Shown here: piece by piece, positions 59,802 through 64,000 of the stretch | How positions within the stretch are numbered: position 1 is the first letter of the stretch | Layout of the letters: every line of letters begins with the position of its first letter | NCBI RefSeq assembly: GCF_015645385.1 | Contig: NZ_JADOET010000002.1 | Location: 372,001-436,000, forward strand | Origin: Winogradskyella marina | GTDB taxonomy: Bacteria; Bacteroidota; Bacteroidia; Flavobacteriales; Flavobacteriaceae | Length of the DNA stretch: 64,000 bases | Reading direction: 5' to 3' | Made by a program: the position numbers and the translations under genes | The notes under the pieces: generated by a model | The model's input: the letters and a program-made list of their open reading frames with translations, nothing else | Told to the model about the DNA's origin: nothing | Databases searched by the model: none

Positions 59802-62153
59802 TTATTCTGAAACTGTAATACGATGTTTTAGTTCGTTACCTAATGCATCTATGACGGTTATAGTGTGCTCGCCAGGCGAAGGCATCACAGCCATATCATG
59901 AATATCCTTGGTGTTTCCGATATAGTGTTCATCAATATACCAATACACTTCTAGTTCAGGTTTAGAATGGGCAACTTTAAGTATTAATTCATTGGTTTTA
60001 CCATCAAAACCTTTTGGTAAATAAATGGTGCTTTGTTGGTTAGGATAAATGAATTCCATTGTAACGCCTGAAGATTCTAAACAATCCATTCTAAATGGAG
60101 GTAGAGGAGTGTAAAACGGGTTTTTATTTTTGAAATAATAGGCTTGCAAAGGAGGCAACACAAACCATGGTTTATTGGTAATGTTTGCCATCGATTCGCA
60201 AGAAGAATTTACCTGATATCGTTCACTAGCATCTAAGTGCACTAATTTATGAAACGGACAAGGGCCCGTTTTCTTACCGCTTATTTGAATGTATTTCATT
60301 TCTGTATCATCACAAACTGATGACGCTCTATAGCCACTTTTTTTGCAAATACTTACTTCAAACATTTCGTCGTATGGCGTAGCAAACCAATCGCTTTTAG
60401 GCAATACATCAAAGATGTCAAATAAAATTGGCGCTGCCGTTTGCACTCCAACTAAGCCAGGACGCCCTTCTCCATCAGCATTACCAACCCAAACACCAAC
60501 TACATAATCTGCAGTGGTGCCAATTGCCCAAGCATCCCTAAACCCAAAACTAGTACCTGTTTTCCAAGCAATTTCTTGTGAAGAATCGTAGTACTCCCAA
60601 CTTTCATCGCTTTCTGGTCGATTGACTTGCTTCATACTTTCAAAGGTTAAAAAGATAGAAGCAGCATCAAAAACGGCTTTTTCTTTAATGAGTTTTCCAA
60701 AGTCAACAGATTGCTTTGCATTGAAAATAGGTTGTGTAAATTCATTTGTAAAATACTGACTAGAATTCGCATTAAAATGGTTTAATGTTGAAGCCATAGC
60801 AGCATAACTCTTACATAAATCCCAAAGGTTGCTTTCAGCTCCACCAAGCACTAAAGACAGTCCGTAATGGTTGGCATTGTATTTTAAATCTTTAAGTTGA
60901 AGTTGTTTCAAATAATGATAGAAACGATCCAAACCAAACTCCTGAAGCATGCGGACCACAGGAACATTCAACGAGCGCGAAAGTGCTTCATTAGCATGCA
61001 CTGCACCATCATAGCTTTGGTTATAATTTTCAGGTTGGTAGCTTCCAAATTGTGTGGGTACATCAGCGACCAAAGTATTAGGTAAAATATCGCCTGCATC
61101 TAGCATGGCAGCATATAAAAAGGGTTTTAAAATACTACCTGTACTTCTAGGTTTGTCAATAATATCAACACTATTTTGATGGGTTTTACCAGTAGGTGAA
61201 TTTCCAATATAAGTGAGAACCTCCCGAGTTTTTACATCTAAAACTAAAACGGAAAGATTATGAATTTCATTCTGTTTTAATACATTATGATGTTGCTCTA
61301 CTATGGTATTTGCTTGTTCTTGCAAGTCTATTTTTAGACTCGTTTTAAAACGTTCACCTTTATTAGTTTTGGCTATTTTTTGTAGTAAATGTGGTGCTAT
61401 TTGAGGTAACGGATACGGTTTTTGAGGTAGGCTTTCTGCGATTGATAATTCATAAGTTAACTTGTCTATAATGTCGTTTTCGTGAAGTTTTTTTAACAAA
61501 CGGTTGCGTTTATCTAACAACTGTTGCTGGTTTTTACCTGGATAAATTAAACTTGGTGCATTTGGTAAAACTGCTAAAGTGGCACTTTCTGCCCAAGACA
61601 AATGAGAAGCACTGCGGTTAAAATAGCGCCAAGATGCAGCATCAATACCTACTACATTTCCACCGAATGGAGCATAACTCGCATACAGGTTTAGGATGTC
61701 GTCTTTAGACAATCTAAATTCTAAACGTGTAGCTAGAATAAGTTCTTTAAGTTTTTCAAAATAGGTTCGAGATTGTCCTTTACGTGATAGTCGAATAACT
61801 TGTTGTGTTAAGGTGCTGCCTCCACGCTTAACGTCTCCAGAACTTAAATTACTTTTTAAAGCTTTAAAAATTGAAACTGGGTTAAATCCTGGGTGTTTAT
61901 AAAAATACTCATCTTCAAATTGAAGTATGCATATTTTAAATTTTTCAGGGACAGTATGAGTTGCTGGAAATCGCCATTGACCATCCTCTGCAATTAATGC
62001 TCCGAGCAATTCATTTGACCGACTTGTAATAACTGTTGCTGTCGGATCTTTGAATAATTGTCTTGGTAAACAGAAAAAATAGGCAACAATTAGTAGTATA
62101 ATCACTAAGGATGTAATTCTGTTGCGTTTAAAAAAATTAATTAACCTATACAT
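59802..62153 (-). CDS. pbpC: Penicillin-binding protein 1C
   Basis: A 783-residue class A PBP of the 1C type. One N-terminal membrane helix (about 14-32, SLVIILLIVAYFFCLP). GT51 domain with QFEDEYFYKHPGFNPVS and RGGSTLTQQVIRL. Transpeptidase domain with SxxK in STGSILKPFLYAAML, SxN in ALSRSLNVPVVRM and KTG in AWKTGTSFGFRDAW. The C-terminal BiPBP_C domain (about 690-783) has VMPSPGEHTITVIDALG. In many bacteria pbpC is next to a large alpha-2-macroglobulin gene; here both neighbours are T9SS adhesins on the opposite strand. It converges on adhesin A (40 bp) without a visible terminator. Confidence 0.95.
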   Translation of the reverse strand: MYRLINFFKRNRITSLVIILLIVAYFFCLPRQLFKDPTATVITSRSNELLGALIAEDGQWRFPATHTVPEKFKICILQFEDEYFYKHPGFNPVSIFKALKSNLSSGDVKRGGSTLTQQVIRLSRKGQSRTYFEKLKELILATRLEFRLSKDDILNLYASYAPFGGNVVGIDAASWRYFNRSASHLSWAESATLAVLPNAPSLIYPGKNQQQLLDKRNRLLKKLHENDIIDKLTYELSIAESLPQKPYPLPQIAPHLLQKIAKTNKGERFKTSLKIDLQEQANTIVEQHHNVLKQNEIHNLSVLVLDVKTREVLTYIGNSPTGKTHQNSVDIIDKPRSTGSILKPFLYAAMLDAGDILPNTLVADVPTQFGSYQPENYNQSYDGAVHANEALSRSLNVPVVRMLQEFGLDRFYHYLKQLQLKDLKYNANHYGLSLVLGGAESNLWDLCKSYAAMASTLNHFNANSSQYFTNEFTQPIFNAKQSVDFGKLIKEKAVFDAASIFLTFESMKQVNRPESDESWEYYDSSQEIAWKTGTSFGFRDAWAIGTTADYVVGVWVGNADGEGRPGLVGVQTAAPILFDIFDVLPKSDWFATPYDEMFEVSICKKSGYRASSVCDDTEMKYIQISGKKTGPCPFHKLVHLDASERYQVNSSCESMANITNKPWFVLPPLQAYYFKNKNPFYTPLPPFRMDCLESSGVTMEFIYPNQQSTIYLPKGFDGKTNELILKVAHSKPELEVYWYIDEHYIGNTKDIHDMAVMPSPGEHTITVIDALGNELKHRITVSE

Positions 62154-62180
62154 AGACTATACAAATGCTGTTTTCGCAAT
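62140..62180. repeat. pbpC 5' end / divergent promoter region, copy B
   Basis: ATTAACCTATACATAGACTATACAAA to CGCAAT matches 57376-57427, about 4.76 kb upstream. It includes the pbpC start codon (62151-62153, minus). Confidence 0.7.
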
Positions 62181-62209
62181 TATATCCTTAAAAATTAAAG
62201 ATAATTGCA

Positions 62210-62217
62210 CAAACTTA
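62210..62217 (-). promoter_or_regulatory. -7 element of pbpC
   Basis: TAAGTTTG on the minus strand, 57 nt before the pbpC ATG. The nearest TTG is 24 nt upstream, slightly long. It almost touches the adhesin B element at 62222. Confidence 0.4.
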
Positions 62218-62221
62218 TATA

Positions 62222-62229
62222 TATATTTG
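62222..62229 (+). promoter_or_regulatory. -7 element of adhesin B, directly before its GTG
   Basis: TATATTTG ends 4 bp before the GTG at 62234. It is preceded by a TATATATATA run and by TTG at 62205-62207 (14 nt spacer, as in adhesin A). Transcription would begin at or inside the start codon. Confidence 0.5.
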
Positions 62230-62233
62230 AAAC

Positions 62234-64000
62234 GTGCGAAACAATTTTATATATCTTAAAATAGTCATAATTTTTTGTGTTTCTTTTTTCTCAAAAGAAG
62301 TGCATGCCCAATTAGGATTCTGTACAGGAAATTCCGGTGATCCAATTTTTGTAGAAGATTTTGGTACAGGTACAAGTTATACACCACAATTACCTGTGGG
62401 AACAACGACCTATACTTTTGTTGGATATCCAGGGCCACAAGATGGTCAGTACACTATAGGACCGAGTACTGATTTTTATAATTGGAATATGCCTAGTGAC
62501 CATACAGGAGACACAAACGGAAAGGCACTAATTGTAAATGCTAGTTTTAGTACAGGAGAATTTTATACAACACCTATAGATGGTTTATGTGAAAATACAA
62601 CCTATGAATTTTCATCATGGTTAATGAATATTTTGCCAGCATCAGGTTGTGGTGGTAATGGCATTCCTGTGAATGTTAAATTTGAGATTTGGGATGATAC
62701 CAATACGAATTTATTAGCCTCAGGTGATACTGGTGATATACATGGTACAGCAGTACCAACTTGGGAACAATATGGTTTGGTTTTTCAAACCTTACCTGGT
62801 CAAACTTCTGTAATTCTCAAAATGCTAAATAATGGTGTTGGAGGTTGTGGTAATGATTTAGCCATAGACGATATCGTATTTAAGAGTTGCGGAGATTTAA
62901 TTGCTGTTGAAGATAGTAATAATAATACTTCAACAATCGTTTGTGCTTCAGAAACACCGTATTCTGATCTTATTACAGCAATACCAGATTTTGCCGTATT
63001 TAGTGATCATTATTATCAATGGCAGTCAAGTACAGATAGTGTAAATTGGTCTGATGTTTCGGGTGAAACTAATGCTTCTATTTCTGTTTCTGGAATTACA
63101 GAAACAACATATTATAGAGCTAAAGTTGCTGAATTTGAAGCCAATTTAGGTAATTCAGATTGTATTACATTTTCAGATGTATATGAGTTTCAGGTGAATC
63201 CTAATCCTGATGCACCTGTTAGTGATGGTGATGTTGATTTTGACTGTATTACTAACCAAGCGACATTGTCTGTAGCGCCTGAAACCGGAATTACAGTGAA
63301 TTGGTATGATGCAGCAACAGGTGGAACCTTATTACAAGCTGATTCAGAATCCTACACAGCAACAGCTCCAGGAATTTATTACACAGAAGCGGTTGATGCA
63401 GCATCAGGATGTGTATCTACAACAAGAACTCCTGTTAATGCTTCAGCAGCAACTTTTCCAGAGGCTCCAGTTAATGATGGTGATATAAGCTTTAATTGTG
63501 ACACAAATGAAGCGACACTATCAGTTACAGTTCCGGCCGGAATTGTTGTGAATTGGTACGATGCCGCAACAGGTGGAACTTTATTACAATCCGATAGTTC
63601 AACATTTTTAGCAACAGCCGAAGGCACCTACTATGCAGAAGCTGTTAATACGGCAACAGGTTGTGTTGCGCTCGCAAGAACAGGAGTAACAACATCTATT
63701 GTGTTACCAGATCCTCCAATTAGTGATGGTGATACGGATTCTGGCTGTAATTCTACTGAAGCGACCTTAACTGTAACCGTCCCTAACGGAATTATTGTAG
63801 ATTGGTACGATGCTGCAACTGCAGGAACTTTATTAGAATCTAATAGTACGAGTTTAGTTGTTGATTCGTCAGGAACTTATTATGCACAAGCTACAGATGC
63901 AGCTACAGGGTGTGTTTCGGCAACTAGAGTTGCAATCAATGGAGACATATTAACGCAAGATGATGCTGCTTTTAATGTCACTCCGACATGCGATGGAGCT
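62234..64000 (+). CDS. T9SS-type adhesin B, GTG start, 3' truncated by the window
   Basis: An open frame of 589 codons without any stop, running off the window. It is homologous to adhesin A over its whole visible length. The start must be the GTG at 62234: an in-frame TGA lies at 62228-62230, and the signal peptide (MRNNFIYLKIVIIFCVSFF) with cleavage at HAQLGFC follows at once. The N-terminal jelly-roll domain (QLGFCTGNSGDPIFVEDFG, GGCGNDLAIDDIVFKSCG) leads to an Ig-like domain and then Ig-like units of 83-84 residues starting at 63206, 63458 and 63707 (NWYDAATGGTLL, ATGCV), then a further domain starting at about 63955. The C-terminal sorting domain lies beyond the window. It may be poorly translated, because its leader and ATG are lacking compared with adhesin A. 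Confidence 0.88.
   Translation, partial: MRNNFIYLKIVIIFCVSFFSKEVHAQLGFCTGNSGDPIFVEDFGTGTSYTPQLPVGTTTYTFVGYPGPQDGQYTIGPSTDFYNWNMPSDHTGDTNGKALIVNASFSTGEFYTTPIDGLCENTTYEFSSWLMNILPASGCGGNGIPVNVKFEIWDDTNTNLLASGDTGDIHGTAVPTWEQYGLVFQTLPGQTSVILKMLNNGVGGCGNDLAIDDIVFKSCGDLIAVEDSNNNTSTIVCASETPYSDLITAIPDFAVFSDHYYQWQSSTDSVNWSDVSGETNASISVSGITETTYYRAKVAEFEANLGNSDCITFSDVYEFQVNPNPDAPVSDGDVDFDCITNQATLSVAPETGITVNWYDAATGGTLLQADSESYTATAPGIYYTEAVDAASGCVSTTRTPVNASAATFPEAPVNDGDISFNCDTNEATLSVTVPAGIVVNWYDAATGGTLLQSDSSTFLATAEGTYYAEAVNTATGCVALARTGVTTSIVLPDPPISDGDTDSGCNSTEATLTVTVPNGIIVDWYDAATAGTLLESNSTSLVVDSSGTYYAQATDAATGCVSATRVAINGDILTQDDAAFNVTPTCDGA
63206..63955 (+). repeat. Three tandem Ig-like units (252, 249 and about 249 bp) in adhesin B
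   Basis: Units start at 63206, 63458 and 63707 and share the NWYD and GTYYAEA/GTYYAQA motifs. Same module as the repeats of adhesin A. Confidence 0.88.

Noticed and set aside
59802..62153. Loss of a neighbouring alpha-2-macroglobulin gene as evidence of rearrangement
   Set aside because: The pairing is frequent but not universal, and such a gene may be elsewhere in the genome; the window alone cannot decide.
63306..63627. Short open frames on both strands within adhesin B
   Set aside because: They are in other frames of the adhesin B coding sequence and consist of low-complexity Gln/Leu or Ser/Val runs.
62234..64000. Adhesin B as a pseudogene
   Set aside because: The 589 codons are fully open with intact signal peptide and domains; only the start region is unusual, so it is annotated as CDS with a caution.

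Overview
The window is AT-rich chromosomal DNA of a member of the Bacteroidota, almost certainly a marine-type Flavobacteriaceae. The signs are: T9SS-type adhesins with gliding-motility C-terminal domains and a PorP/SprF partner; a single-subunit five-helix SdhC; an acpP-type fabF/rnc/IPExxxVDY/pyk gene order; an L21 with a long C-terminal extension; almost no Shine-Dalgarno sequences; and many matches to the Flavobacterium -7 promoter element TAnnTTTG, several with a TTG about 17-23 nt upstream. No tRNA, rRNA, CRISPR array, IS element or prophage was seen.

Layout. 1-5.3 kb: end of fabF, rnc, an IPExxxVDY gene, pyk, dinB (opposite strand) and a CYTH-domain gene. 5.3-14.4 kb: a minus-strand operon encoding a 2031-residue SprB-like T9SS adhesin, a PorP/SprF protein and an OmpA/PD40 lipoprotein-like protein. 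14.5-20.3 kb: an endonuclease/exonuclease/phosphatase (EEP) protein, hflX, a class A PBP (1A type) and a DUF3078 outer-membrane protein. 20.3-30.4 kb: the minus-strand SUF iron-sulfur assembly cluster (sufA, sufB, lipoprotein, sufC, sufD, sufS, META lipoprotein, sufE, sufT-like) running into an ABC exporter and a DUF2480 gene; its spacers are studded with dispersed-repeat remnants. 30.4-32.6 kb: thiL surrounded by three small paralogous proteins sharing an exact C-x4-H-x10-H-x5-C-x2-C pattern. 32.6-39.5 kb: an alpha/beta hydrolase, a beta-lactamase-family serine hydrolase, a BrnQ carrier translationally overlapping an orphan D12 adenine methyltransferase, an EamA transporter and an Xaa-Pro aminopeptidase. 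39.7-45.1 kb: sdhCAB and a membrane-anchored MutS-family ATPase. 45.2-50.6 kb: rplU-rpmA, a pair of M16 peptidases (the second with a LolA-like extension) and an HMA-domain lipoprotein. 50.6-57.2 kb: a TonB receptor/DUF5689 lipoprotein operon divergent from a secreted EEP nuclease, and a small cytochrome-b-like membrane protein. 57.2-64.0 kb: two related T9SS type-B adhesins built of 83-84-residue Ig-like repeats, on either side of pbpC.

The last adhesin (62234 to the window edge) has no ATG: it begins at a GTG directly behind its promoter and stays open for 589 codons. A relic of the pbpC 5' end lies upstream of the first adhesin, so the two adhesins appear to come from a tandem duplication of an adhesin+pbpC block of about 4.8 kb.

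Most likely undescribed items: the triplicated small CHHCC protein family around thiL; the TonB/DUF5689/secreted-nuclease locus as a possible nucleic-acid or phosphodiester scavenging system; an intrinsic terminator placed inside the first codons of rnc; and the duplicated adhesin locus with a damaged start region. All functional statements are from sequence motifs read by eye; no database search was run.
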